From: Rhabdaerophilum sp. SD176
GTDB taxonomy: Bacteria > Pseudomonadota > Alphaproteobacteria > Rhizobiales > Beijerinckiaceae
Assembly: GCF_030143245.1 (NCBI RefSeq)
Contig: NZ_JARJNS010000004.1
Span: 124,001 to 188,000, forward strand
Direction of reading: 5' to 3'
DNA length: 64,000 nucleotides
Of this stretch, positions 28,086 through 35,214 are shown in pieces. The position numbers were made by a program, and so were the translations under genes. Position 1 is the first letter of the stretch, and every line of letters begins with the position of its first letter. The notes beneath the pieces were generated by a model. That model was not told the origin of the DNA. It was given only the letters and a program-made list of their open reading frames with translations, and did no database searches.

Positions 28086-29432
28086 ATGGCCCCGATCTTC
28101 CGTTTCGCTCCTTCGCCGACCGGCTACATCCATATCGGCAATGCCCGGACGGCGTTGTGGAACGCGCTTCTGGCCCGCAAGGCCGGTGGCACTTTCATCC
28201 TGCGTTTCGACGACACGGATGTGGAGCGCTCGCGGGCGGAATATGCCGAAGCGATTGTCGAGGATCTCGCCTGGCTCGGCATCGTGCCGGACAGGATCGA
28301 GCGCCAGTCTGACCGCATTGCCCGCTATGCCGCAGCGCTCGAGGACTTCAAGGCGCGCGGCCTCATCTACCCCGCCTACGAGACGGCGGAGGAGCTTGAC
28401 CGCAAGCGGAAGCGCCAGCAGGCACGAGGCCTGCCGCCGGTCTATGATCGCGCGGCGCTCGCCCTGACGGCGGAGGACCGCGCGCGTCTGGAAGCCGAGG
28501 GGCGCGCCCCGCATTGGCGCTTCAAGCTCTCCGGCAAGACCGTGCGTTGGCTCGACGGCGTGCGCGGCGAATGCCATATCGAGACCGGATCCCTTTCCGA
28601 TCCCGTCCTTGTACGGGCCGATGGCACGTTCCTCTACACCTTCGCCTCGGTCATCGACGATATCGATATGGGTGTCACGGATATCCTCCGCGGCGAGGAT
28701 CACGTGGCGAATACGGCGGTGCAGATCGAGCTCTTCGAAGGCTTCGGCGCGGTGCCGCCGCGCTTCTCGCATCACAATCTCATCACCTCCGCCACGGGCG
28801 AGGAAATGTCGAAGCGGACAGGTGCCCTGTCGATCCGCAGTTTCCGCGCGGAAGGGGTGGATCCGCTGGCGGTCGCCCTTGTCGCCACGCTGACCGGCAC
28901 GGCCGAGCCGGTCCAGCCCCTGCCGGATCTCGCGGCCCTCGCGGAGCGGCTTGATCTTGCGAAATTCTCGCGTGCGTTGACGAAATTCGACCCGGCGGAA
29001 ATCCGCGACCTCTCGAAGCGGCTCCTTCATGCCCGGCCCTTTGCTGCCGTGGCGGAAAAGCTGGCCGCTTTCGGCATTGCCGGCCCGCAGGCGGAAGCGT
29101 TCTGGCTGGCGATCCACGGCAACGTGGATCGGATCGAGGAAGCGGCGGAATGGTGGTCACTGCTGATGGCGCCGCAGCATTTCCCGGCCGAGGATCCGGC
29201 TTTCCTTGCCGAGGCGGCAGCCTGCCTGCCGGAGGAGCCGTTTGACGGCGAGACCTGGTCACGCTGGGTGCAGGCGCTTCAGGCGAAGACCGGGCGGAAG
29301 GGCAAGGCCCTGTTCATGCCGCTGAGGCTGGCGCTGACCGGCCGTGACCACGGGCCGGAACTCAGGGCCGTGCTTCCCCTCTTAGGTCGATCGGCCGCTC
29401 TTTCCCGGTTAGCTCCGGCGCCACGTTCCTGA
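28086..29432 (+). CDS. gltX: Glutamyl-tRNA synthetase (short, GltX1-type)
   Basis: 448 residues. Class I signature FAPSPTGYIHIGNARTALWN (HIGH as HIGN) and EEMSKRTGAL (KMSKS type). The anticodon-binding part is short, ending LPLLGRSAALSRLA. Alphaproteobacteria often have two GltX proteins, one of which charges tRNA-Gln or acts with a separate amidotransferase; which role this has cannot be read. The last 71 bp overlap the 3' end of the convergent DUF2865 gene. The start follows nadE by 103 bp. Confidence 0.94.
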   Translation: MAPIFRFAPSPTGYIHIGNARTALWNALLARKAGGTFILRFDDTDVERSRAEYAEAIVEDLAWLGIVPDRIERQSDRIARYAAALEDFKARGLIYPAYETAEELDRKRKRQQARGLPPVYDRAALALTAEDRARLEAEGRAPHWRFKLSGKTVRWLDGVRGECHIETGSLSDPVLVRADGTFLYTFASVIDDIDMGVTDILRGEDHVANTAVQIELFEGFGAVPPRFSHHNLITSATGEEMSKRTGALSIRSFRAEGVDPLAVALVATLTGTAEPVQPLPDLAALAERLDLAKFSRALTKFDPAEIRDLSKRLLHARPFAAVAEKLAAFGIAGPQAEAFWLAIHGNVDRIEEAAEWWSLLMAPQHFPAEDPAFLAEAAACLPEEPFDGETWSRWVQALQAKTGRKGKALFMPLRLALTGRDHGPELRAVLPLLGRSAALSRLAPAPRS

Positions 29433-30564
29433 CGACCCGCACCGTTCCGTCCGCCCCGACCACCTGCTGCTTCGTGCCGCCGGCGGAGGAGATGATGCGT
29501 TCGCGCTGGACGCGCGGCCCGATTCCGGCCGAGGCATTGCCGCCGGTCGGCAGGGCGCTTTCCGGCAGGCTGGCCGGCGCCTCCGATTCCGCCGCATTGG
29601 GCGGCTTTGGCGCGGGCTGGTTCTTCGCATTGCGCTTGTCGGCCGGGTTCGGCGTCGCCTTCGGGCGGGACATGGCCAGCGCCTGCTCCTGCGAGACGAC
29701 GATATCGCCCTTGCGCGTCTCGACAATGTCCTCGACGCCCTTCATCGCGCTGGCCCAGGTCTGCTGCGGCGGCTTGCAGAAACAGGCGGGATCGCGCGAT
29801 TGCTGGAATTTCTTGGCCGTCGGCAGCGACATGTAGGGCGTGCCGTCCCGCGAGGCTGCGCGCTCGATATCCGCACCCGCCTGCATGAAGAAGATGCGCG
29901 TTTCCGCGGCTGGGCAGAGCGACTGGCAGACGGTGGCGTATTCATCCCGCGCGCCGATCCCCTCGAAATTCACCGGGAAGAAGAAGCCGTCGCAGGTCCG
30001 GACGCAGACAGCGAGGCGGCCGCCGAGCCGCTCCTTGAATTCCGCATCGGGGTCGATCGGGGCGTCGTTGGCATAGCGGTTATCGTCACGCGGGGTGTCG
30101 TCACCGAACAGGCGCTCGAACAGGCTCGGCGAGTTCGGTGCCGCATAGATCACGCCGCGCTGCGGCTGGGCCGCCTGCTGCCTGCCAAGACACCCATAGC
30201 GGTCCAGCGCGGCAATGAGCTGCGCCCGGCGCGGCGAGCCGCCCTCGATCTGGCGGATCTGGGCCTCGTAGGCCGCCGCCTGGTTGCGGAGCGGCGTGCA
30301 GACGGGCGGCGGGCCACCAAGGCCAAGAAAACCAGATCCGCGTCCGCAATCGTTCTGCTGTATCGCGAGGCGGATGCGCCCAAGCTCCGAACGCAGCCGC
30401 GATGAATCCCGCGTCGGCCCGCCGGTATTGGGCATGCTCGCCAGTTCGGAACGGATCTGCGCACAGACAGGCGATTGCGCATGGGTCTCGGTCGCCAGAA
30501 CGGCGCCAGCGGCACCCAGAAGCGCCAAGGCAAGGGACCGGAGCCTGAATCGAAGCGGAATCAT
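29362..30564 (-). CDS. Secreted DUF2865-domain protein
   Basis: 400 residues from the ATG at 30564; an upstream ATG at 30594 adds ten residues before the signal peptide. The signal peptide ends near TETHAQS. The central part has conserved Cys-rich pieces: GGRLAVCVRTCDGFFFPVNF, YATVCQSLCPAAETRIFFM, DPACFCKPP. This is the DUF2865 pattern known mostly from Rhizobiales. The C-terminal 100 residues are low in complexity, rich in Pro/Ala. Function unknown; secretion and Cys pairing suggest the envelope. No clear ribosome binding site. Confidence 0.87.
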   Translation of the reverse strand: MIPLRFRLRSLALALLGAAGAVLATETHAQSPVCAQIRSELASMPNTGGPTRDSSRLRSELGRIRLAIQQNDCGRGSGFLGLGGPPPVCTPLRNQAAAYEAQIRQIEGGSPRRAQLIAALDRYGCLGRQQAAQPQRGVIYAAPNSPSLFERLFGDDTPRDDNRYANDAPIDPDAEFKERLGGRLAVCVRTCDGFFFPVNFEGIGARDEYATVCQSLCPAAETRIFFMQAGADIERAASRDGTPYMSLPTAKKFQQSRDPACFCKPPQQTWASAMKGVEDIVETRKGDIVVSQEQALAMSRPKATPNPADKRNAKNQPAPKPPNAAESEAPASLPESALPTGGNASAGIGPRVQRERIISSAGGTKQQVVGADGTVRVVRNVAPELTGKERPIDLRGEARP

Positions 30565-30680
30565 GCCAGAAGCGTACCCGACGAACGTAAACAAACGGCG
30601 GATTCGCCAACGGAATCACGCGCCCGCTGTCATGCCGGCGAAACATGGTCCAAGCAAGGCAGGATTTCGGTCTGGAATGC

Positions 30681-31178
30681 CTATCCGTTGCCCAGGGAGG
30701 CAACCCGCTCCGCCAGTTTGTCGATCAGCACATTCATCTGCCGGAGTTCGGTCTCGGACAGGCCCTCGCAGAGCGAATCGGAGAAAGCCCGCGCCATGGG
30801 AACGATCTCCTGGTAGATCGTCGTTCCCGCATCGGTCAGCGCCAGGAACGCCTCCCGCATGTCGGCACGGTTGGCCCGGCGCACGATCAGGCGGCGCTTC
30901 TCCAGTGCGGCGACGGCACGGCTGACAGTCGTCTTGTGCATCCGCGAATGCCCGCCAATATCCCGTGCCGTCATGACGCCGAACTGGCCCAACGTGGCCA
31001 GGACCCGCCATTCAGGAATGGAAATGCCGAATTTCCGGCCATACGCGCGGGCCAGCGTCTGGCTGACCTCAGTCGCCAGCATGTTGAGGCGATAGGGCAG
31101 GAACCCTTCAAGGCGAAGGGGTTCGGCTTCGGCATGAATATCTAATACGCCGGAGGGCAATCTCTCGCCGGAGGCCAT
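30681..31178 (-). CDS. MarR-family transcriptional regulator
   Basis: 165 residues from the ATG at 31178. Winged helix: ISIPEWRVLATLGQFGVMTA, then recognition helix SRMHKTTVSRAVAALEKR and wing RRANRADMREAFLALTDAG. A TTG start at 31265 would be 29 codons longer but would place the palindrome at 31201-31214 inside the gene, so the ATG is preferred. No Shine-Dalgarno is seen, so the message may be leaderless. Downstream of the TRAP binding-protein gene on the same strand. It is the obvious regulator of the neighbouring catabolic genes (inference). Confidence 0.92.
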   Translation of the reverse strand: MASGERLPSGVLDIHAEAEPLRLEGFLPYRLNMLATEVSQTLARAYGRKFGISIPEWRVLATLGQFGVMTARDIGGHSRMHKTTVSRAVAALEKRRLIVRRANRADMREAFLALTDAGTTIYQEIVPMARAFSDSLCEGLSETELRQMNVLIDKLAERVASLGNG

Positions 31179-31200
31179 GTTACACAAAATCCGTGGGTTT

Positions 31201-31214
31201 GTTTCAGCTGAAAC
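31201..31214. promoter_or_regulatory. Perfect palindrome upstream of marR, candidate operator
   Basis: GTTTCAGCTGAAAC is a perfect 14-bp inverted repeat 22 bp upstream of the marR ATG. Related arms occur at 32433-32446 and 32517-32538 before two neighbouring genes. Placement fits autoregulation by MarR. Confidence 0.6.
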
Positions 31215-31306
31215 GATCAAGTTGCGCCGGATGATCGGGGTGAGGCCCCGATCTGTCCAGTCCAATCTTGAACAATTCGCCTAATACCAAAGGCGCATTC
31301 CAAGGT

Positions 31307-32404
31307 TCAGCCCCGCAACCGCGTCCTGATCATCATGGAATCGTAGGAATATTCACCGACTTGCCACCACAGATACTGGTCACCCAGATAGGCATTCACC
31401 GAATCAAGGGCCTTCTTGAACAGCGGATTCTGTGCCGCGATCTCGGCATAATAGGTCTTTGACGTTTCGTAGCCCGTGTCTATGATGGCGGCGCTGAACG
31501 GGCGCAGCTCCGTGCCCCGGCCAACCAGGCGCTTCAGCGCCGGAGCGTTGACCGTGTCGTATTTCGCCAGCATCCAGGTGTTGGCCGCTTCCGAAGCCTG
31601 CCGGATGATGGCCTGGTAATGCTTCGGCAGCCGGTTCCACTGCTCGAGATTGACCACGAGATGGAGCATGGCGCCGCCTTCCCAGAAGCCGGGATAGTAA
31701 TAATACTTGGCGACCTTGGAGAAGCCGAGCTTCTCGTCGTCATAGGGGCCGACGAACTCGATCGCATCGATCGTGCCCTTTTCCAGCGCGGGGTAGATGT
31801 CGGCCGGCGCGATCTGCTGCGGCACCACGCCCATCCGGGCGAGGATCTGCCCGCCGGTCCCGCCGATACGGAACTTCAACCCCTTGAGATCATCGAGCGT
31901 GTTGATTTCCTTCCGGAACCATCCGCCCATCTGCGTGCCGGAATTGCCGGCCGCGAAGCCGATCGTGTTGAACTTGGCCAGTGATTCGTTGACGATCTCG
32001 GCCCCGCCGCCATTGTGCCACCAGGCATGCTGGAGGCGGGCATTCGGCCCGAAGGGCATACCCGTCCCGAAGCCGAGAACGGGGTCCTTGCCGCCATAGA
32101 AATAGGTCGGCGTGTGGCAGCATTCGAGTGCACCGGAGGAAACCGCGTCGAGCGCCTGCAGGCCCGGCACGATCTCGCCGGCAGCAAAGGTCTGGATCTG
32201 GAAGCGGTTATCCGTGGCCGCTGCCACCAGCTTGGCCAAGTGCTGGGCCGTGCCGAAGATCGTGTCGAGCGATTTCGGGAAGCTGGAGGTCATGCGCCAT
32301 TTGATTTCCGGCATGCTCTGCGCGATTGCCGGCTTGGCCAATGTGCCGGCCGCCAGGGCGGTTCCCGCCCCCATCCCCGAGAGCAATACTTCACGCCGAC
32401 GCAT
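31307..32404 (-). CDS. TRAP-type transporter periplasmic binding protein (DctP family)
   Basis: 365 residues from the ATG at 32404 (AAAGGGG 8 nt before it). The twin-arginine signal MRRREVLLSGMGAGTALAAG ends near KPAIAQS. The fold is a DctP/SmoM binding protein: the conserved Arg lies in LKGLKFRIGGTGGQIL, followed by QQIAPADIYPALEKGTIDA and DAIEFVGPYDDEKLGF. The ligand is probably an organic acid; relatives bind 2-oxo acids or aromatic acids, often with calcium. No DctQ or DctM membrane genes are in the window, so it is an orphan here. It is divergent from the FAH gene. Confidence 0.93.
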   Translation of the reverse strand: MRRREVLLSGMGAGTALAAGTLAKPAIAQSMPEIKWRMTSSFPKSLDTIFGTAQHLAKLVAAATDNRFQIQTFAAGEIVPGLQALDAVSSGALECCHTPTYFYGGKDPVLGFGTGMPFGPNARLQHAWWHNGGGAEIVNESLAKFNTIGFAAGNSGTQMGGWFRKEINTLDDLKGLKFRIGGTGGQILARMGVVPQQIAPADIYPALEKGTIDAIEFVGPYDDEKLGFSKVAKYYYYPGFWEGGAMLHLVVNLEQWNRLPKHYQAIIRQASEAANTWMLAKYDTVNAPALKRLVGRGTELRPFSAAIIDTGYETSKTYYAEIAAQNPLFKKALDSVNAYLGDQYLWWQVGEYSYDSMMIRTRLRG

Positions 32405-32432
32405 CGTCCTGACCCCTTTCATAGCGGAATTA

Positions 32433-32446
32433 GTTCCGCGTGAAAC
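32433..32446. promoter_or_regulatory. Imperfect palindrome upstream of the TRAP gene
   Basis: GTTCCGCGTGAAAC shares 10 of 14 positions with the marR palindrome GTTTCAGCTGAAAC and keeps the TGAAAC arm exactly. It lies 29 bp before the TRAP-gene ATG. Confidence 0.4.
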
Positions 32447-32516
32447 TTTTTGCTTGCCCTTCACGCGTGTCCCTTGCGAGAATTGCACAGAGATGCCGGG
32501 TCGTCATCCCGAACTC

Positions 32517-32538
32517 CGTTTCATTTTGATGTGAAACG
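32517..32538. promoter_or_regulatory. Inverted repeat upstream of the FAH gene
   Basis: CGTTTCA and TGAAACG are perfect 7-bp arms separated by 8 bp, 41 bp before the FAH ATG. The arms equal those of the marR palindrome, but the spacer is longer (8 against 2 bp between the GTTTCA and TGAAAC arms). Confidence 0.45.
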
Positions 32539-32578
32539 CAGAAAGATGGCGAAACAAGGCAAGCGCGGGAGGAACGGT

Positions 32579-33607
32579 ATGAAATTGGCATCGCTCAAGG
32601 GCGGGCGGGATGGTCGGCTCGTCGTGGTTTCGCGGGACCTCACCCGCGCCACCGAGGCATCCACGATCGCGCCGACCCTGCAGGCCGCCCTCGATTCGTG
32701 GGATCAGGTGGCCGCGCCGCTCGCCGATCTCGCCGAAAGTCTCGAGCACGAGGCCGTGCCGTCGTTCCGCTTCCACGAGCATGATGCTGCGGCTCCGTTG
32801 CCGCGCGCCTATCAGTGGCTCGATGGATCGGCCTATGTGAATCACGTGGAGCTTGTCCGGAAGGCGCGCGGTGCCGAATTGCCCGCCAGTTTCTGGACCG
32901 ATCCGCTGATGTATCAGGGCACCTCCGATTCCAATCTCGGCGCCCGGGATGCTGTGCCCGTGGCCAGCGAGGAATATGGCATCGATTGCGAGGCCGAGAT
33001 CGCGGTGATCACCGGCGATATTCCTGCCGGCGCCGATGCCGCCACCTGCATCGCCGCGATCCGGCTGGTCGTGCTCGTCAATGATGTCAGCCTGCGCAAT
33101 CTCATTCCGGGCGAACTGGCCAAGGGCTTCGGCTTCCTGCAATCCAAGCCGCCGACGGCCTTCTCGCCGGTAGCGCTGACGCCGGACGAGCTGGGTCCGG
33201 CCTGGTCGGGCGGCAAGCTTGCCCTGCCGCTGCTCACCTCGATCAACGGCCGCATGCTCGGCTGCCCGGAAGCCGGCGAGGAAATGACCTTCGATTTCGG
33301 CACCCTGCTCGCCCATGCCGCGAAAACACGGCCTCTGGGTGCCGGCACCATTCTCGGCTCGGGCACGGTCTCCAACCGGGATCCGGATGGCTCGCCCGGC
33401 CGCCCTGTGGCGGAAGGCGGACGCGGCTATTCCTGCCTCGCCGAGCAGCGCATGGTCGAGACCATCCGCGACGGCGCCGTCCGGACGCCGTTCCTGCGCT
33501 TCGGGGATATCGTCCGCATCGAAATGAAGGACCGCAAAGGCCATTCGCTGTTCGGCGCGATCGAGAACCGCATCGAGCCTCAGCTTCTTGCAGGAGGTGG
33601 CCGATGA
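32579..33607 (+). CDS. Fumarylacetoacetate hydrolase (FAH) family protein
   Basis: 342 residues from the ATG at 32579 (GGGAGGAACGGT). FAH-fold metal ligands appear in GIDCEAEIAVITGD (Glu pair) and the Asp of VVLVNDVSLRN. The lid and loop piece TILGSGTVSNRDPDGS is typical. Length and N-terminal domain match the bacterial fumarylacetoacetases of about 335 residues used in homogentisate or related ring-cleavage pathways. It hydrolyses the C-C bond of an acyl-pyruvate type product. The stop overlaps the next start (ATGA), so the two are coupled. Confidence 0.92.
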   Translation: MKLASLKGGRDGRLVVVSRDLTRATEASTIAPTLQAALDSWDQVAAPLADLAESLEHEAVPSFRFHEHDAAAPLPRAYQWLDGSAYVNHVELVRKARGAELPASFWTDPLMYQGTSDSNLGARDAVPVASEEYGIDCEAEIAVITGDIPAGADAATCIAAIRLVVLVNDVSLRNLIPGELAKGFGFLQSKPPTAFSPVALTPDELGPAWSGGKLALPLLTSINGRMLGCPEAGEEMTFDFGTLLAHAAKTRPLGAGTILGSGTVSNRDPDGSPGRPVAEGGRGYSCLAEQRMVETIRDGAVRTPFLRFGDIVRIEMKDRKGHSLFGAIENRIEPQLLAGGGR

Positions 33608-34560
33608 GCGGCCCGGCTTTCGCCTCGGCGGCGGATCTCGCCGAGAAGACCATCACCTTCGCGGAAATCGGCCCCGGCCTCTATGCCTTCACTGCCGAGG
33701 GAGACCCGAATACCGGGGTCATCATCGGCGATGACGGAGTGCTGATCGTCGATGCCCAGGCGACGCCGGCCATGGCGCAGGCCGTGATCGACCGCGTCCG
33801 TTCGGTGACCGACAAGCCGATCACCCATGTCCTGCTCTCGCATTACCATGCGGTGCGGGTGCTGGGCGCTTCGGCCTATCGGGATGCGAAGATGATCCTC
33901 GCTTCCGATGCCACGCGTGATCTCATCGTCGAGCGTGGCGCGCAGGATATGGATTCCGAGATCGGCCGCTTCCCGCGCCTGTTCCGCGGGAAAGAGACGA
34001 TTCCCGGTCTCACCTGGCCGAGCATCACCTTCGCGGGCGAGATGTCGGTCTGGCTCGGCAAGCGCGAGGTGCGGCTCAAGCATCCCGGCCGTGGCCATAC
34101 AGCCGGCGACACCATCGCCTGGGTGCCCGATGCCGGCGTGATGTTCTCCGGCGATCTCGTCGAATACCGCTCCGCCTGCTATTGCGGCGATGCGCATTTC
34201 ACCGATTGGCCGGAAACGCTGAAGCGTGTGGCCGGGCATGATCCGGTGGCGCTCGTGCCCGGGCGCGGCGATGCGCTGGTGGGGCGCGACAGGGTCGCGG
34301 CCGCCATTGCCGGCACGACCGACTTCCTCGAGACGCTCTATGGCACGGTGCAGAAGGCCGTCGTAGCCGGCAAGGACCTGCGCGCCGCCTTCGCCGATGT
34401 CCGCGCCGCCATGGACGGGCCGTTCGGCAGCTATGCCATCTACGAGCATTGCCTGCCGTTCAATGTCAGCCGCGCCTATGACGAGGCGCGGGGCATCGAC
34501 CATCCCGTGATCTGGACCGCCGAACGCGACCGCGAGATGTGGGCGCAGTTGCAGGGGTGA
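33604..34560 (+). CDS. Metallo-beta-lactamase-fold protein with altered metal site
   Basis: 318 residues. The fold is clear (NTGVIIGDDGVLIVDAQATP, then KPITHVLLSHYHAVRVLG, RGHTAGDTIAWVP, VMFSGDLVEY). The first metal motif HxHxDH reads H-Y-H-A-V-R, so Asp and the third His are replaced. The GHT His and SGD Asp remain. The last His (usually in PGHG) reads PGRG. From memory this same altered pattern recurs in homologues beside FAH and FAD-monooxygenase genes, so it is probably a family trait and not decay. The role in aromatic breakdown is unknown. Overlaps the FAH gene by 4 bp. Confidence 0.88.
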   Translation: MSGPAFASAADLAEKTITFAEIGPGLYAFTAEGDPNTGVIIGDDGVLIVDAQATPAMAQAVIDRVRSVTDKPITHVLLSHYHAVRVLGASAYRDAKMILASDATRDLIVERGAQDMDSEIGRFPRLFRGKETIPGLTWPSITFAGEMSVWLGKREVRLKHPGRGHTAGDTIAWVPDAGVMFSGDLVEYRSACYCGDAHFTDWPETLKRVAGHDPVALVPGRGDALVGRDRVAAAIAGTTDFLETLYGTVQKAVVAGKDLRAAFADVRAAMDGPFGSYAIYEHCLPFNVSRAYDEARGIDHPVIWTAERDREMWAQLQG

Positions 34561-34881
34561 TCAGGCCGCACGGGGCTTGATGGTGGAGTAGTCAACTTGC
34601 GCATTGGCCTTGGTGAGATCATGGGCAATCTGGAGGTTCAGCCAGAGTTCCGGGGTTGTCCCGAAATACCGGCTGAGCCTGATGGCCGTATCCGCCGTGA
34701 TATCCCTCCGCTCCCGCACGATCTCGCTGATGCGGTTGGCCGGGACGTCAAGCGCCTCGGCCAGCTGGCGCGCGCTCATGCCAAGCGGGACCAGGAATTC
34801 CTCGCGCAGGACCTCGCCGGGATGGGTCCGAACCCGGATGGCCGGCGGCCTTTCCTCAGTGATAGTCGACGATTTCGACAT
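34561..34881 (-). CDS. higA: HigA-type antitoxin (XRE family)
   Basis: 106 residues from the ATG at 34881. Helix-turn-helix of the HigA/VapI kind: THPGEVLREEFLVPLGMSAR, then QLAEALDVPANRISEIVRER and AIRLSRYFGTTPELWLNLQ. It neutralises the HigB ribonuclease and represses its own promoter, probably at the palindrome 35165-35186. It overlaps higB by 26 bp, and its stop abuts the stop of the convergent metallo-beta-lactamase-fold gene. Confidence 0.93.
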   Translation of the reverse strand: MSKSSTITEERPPAIRVRTHPGEVLREEFLVPLGMSARQLAEALDVPANRISEIVRERRDITADTAIRLSRYFGTTPELWLNLQIAHDLTKANAQVDYSTIKPRAA

Positions 34882-35137
34882 GGCTCGCCCCTTTTCCTGT
34901 CCAGATAAAGCAGAGGCGCCATTGATCATTGATCCGGATGCACCACTGCCCCGCCCGATTGCCCTGCAGGCACTCGAGCCGGTTTCCCGGTGGATGCAGC
35001 AAGTCCAGGATCGACTTCGCCGCATCCAGATAGTCAAGTTTTCGCCGGGCGATCTTGGCGAAGGTCTGCCACCGCAGATCGCACATTCCGGCATGGAAAA
35101 ACCTTTCGGTTCTCCGATCCGCAAAACTGATGATCAA
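34856..35137 (-). CDS. higB: HigB-type toxin (RelE superfamily mRNA interferase)
   Basis: 93 residues if started at the TTG at 35137, which has GAGG 5 nt before it and gives the standard N-terminus [M]IISFADRRTERFFHAG. An ATG at 35158 adds seven residues. Further family pieces: IARRKLDYLDAAKSILDLLH, PPGNRLECLQGNRAGQWCIR and INDQWRLCFIWTGKG. It lies upstream of higA in the usual toxin-first order. The product cleaves mRNA at the ribosome. Key basic and aromatic residues near the C-terminus look intact, so it is probably active. Confidence 0.9.
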   Translation of the reverse strand: MIISFADRRTERFFHAGMCDLRWQTFAKIARRKLDYLDAAKSILDLLHPPGNRLECLQGNRAGQWCIRINDQWRLCFIWTGKGASHVEIVDYH

Positions 35138-35164
35138 AAACGCCTCGAATATCAGCATAAAATA

Positions 35165-35186
35165 ATACGCGATACGTATCACGTAT
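35165..35186. promoter_or_regulatory. 22-bp near-perfect palindrome, candidate HigA operator
   Basis: ATACG-C-GATACGTATC-A-CGTAT reads the same on both strands apart from one mismatched pair. It lies 27 bp upstream of the higB start and 28 bp before the FAD-monooxygenase ATG, so HigA binding here could affect both genes. Confidence 0.65.
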
Positions 35187-35214
35187 CCACCCATCTGTCA
35201 ACCGAGTCCCTGCC

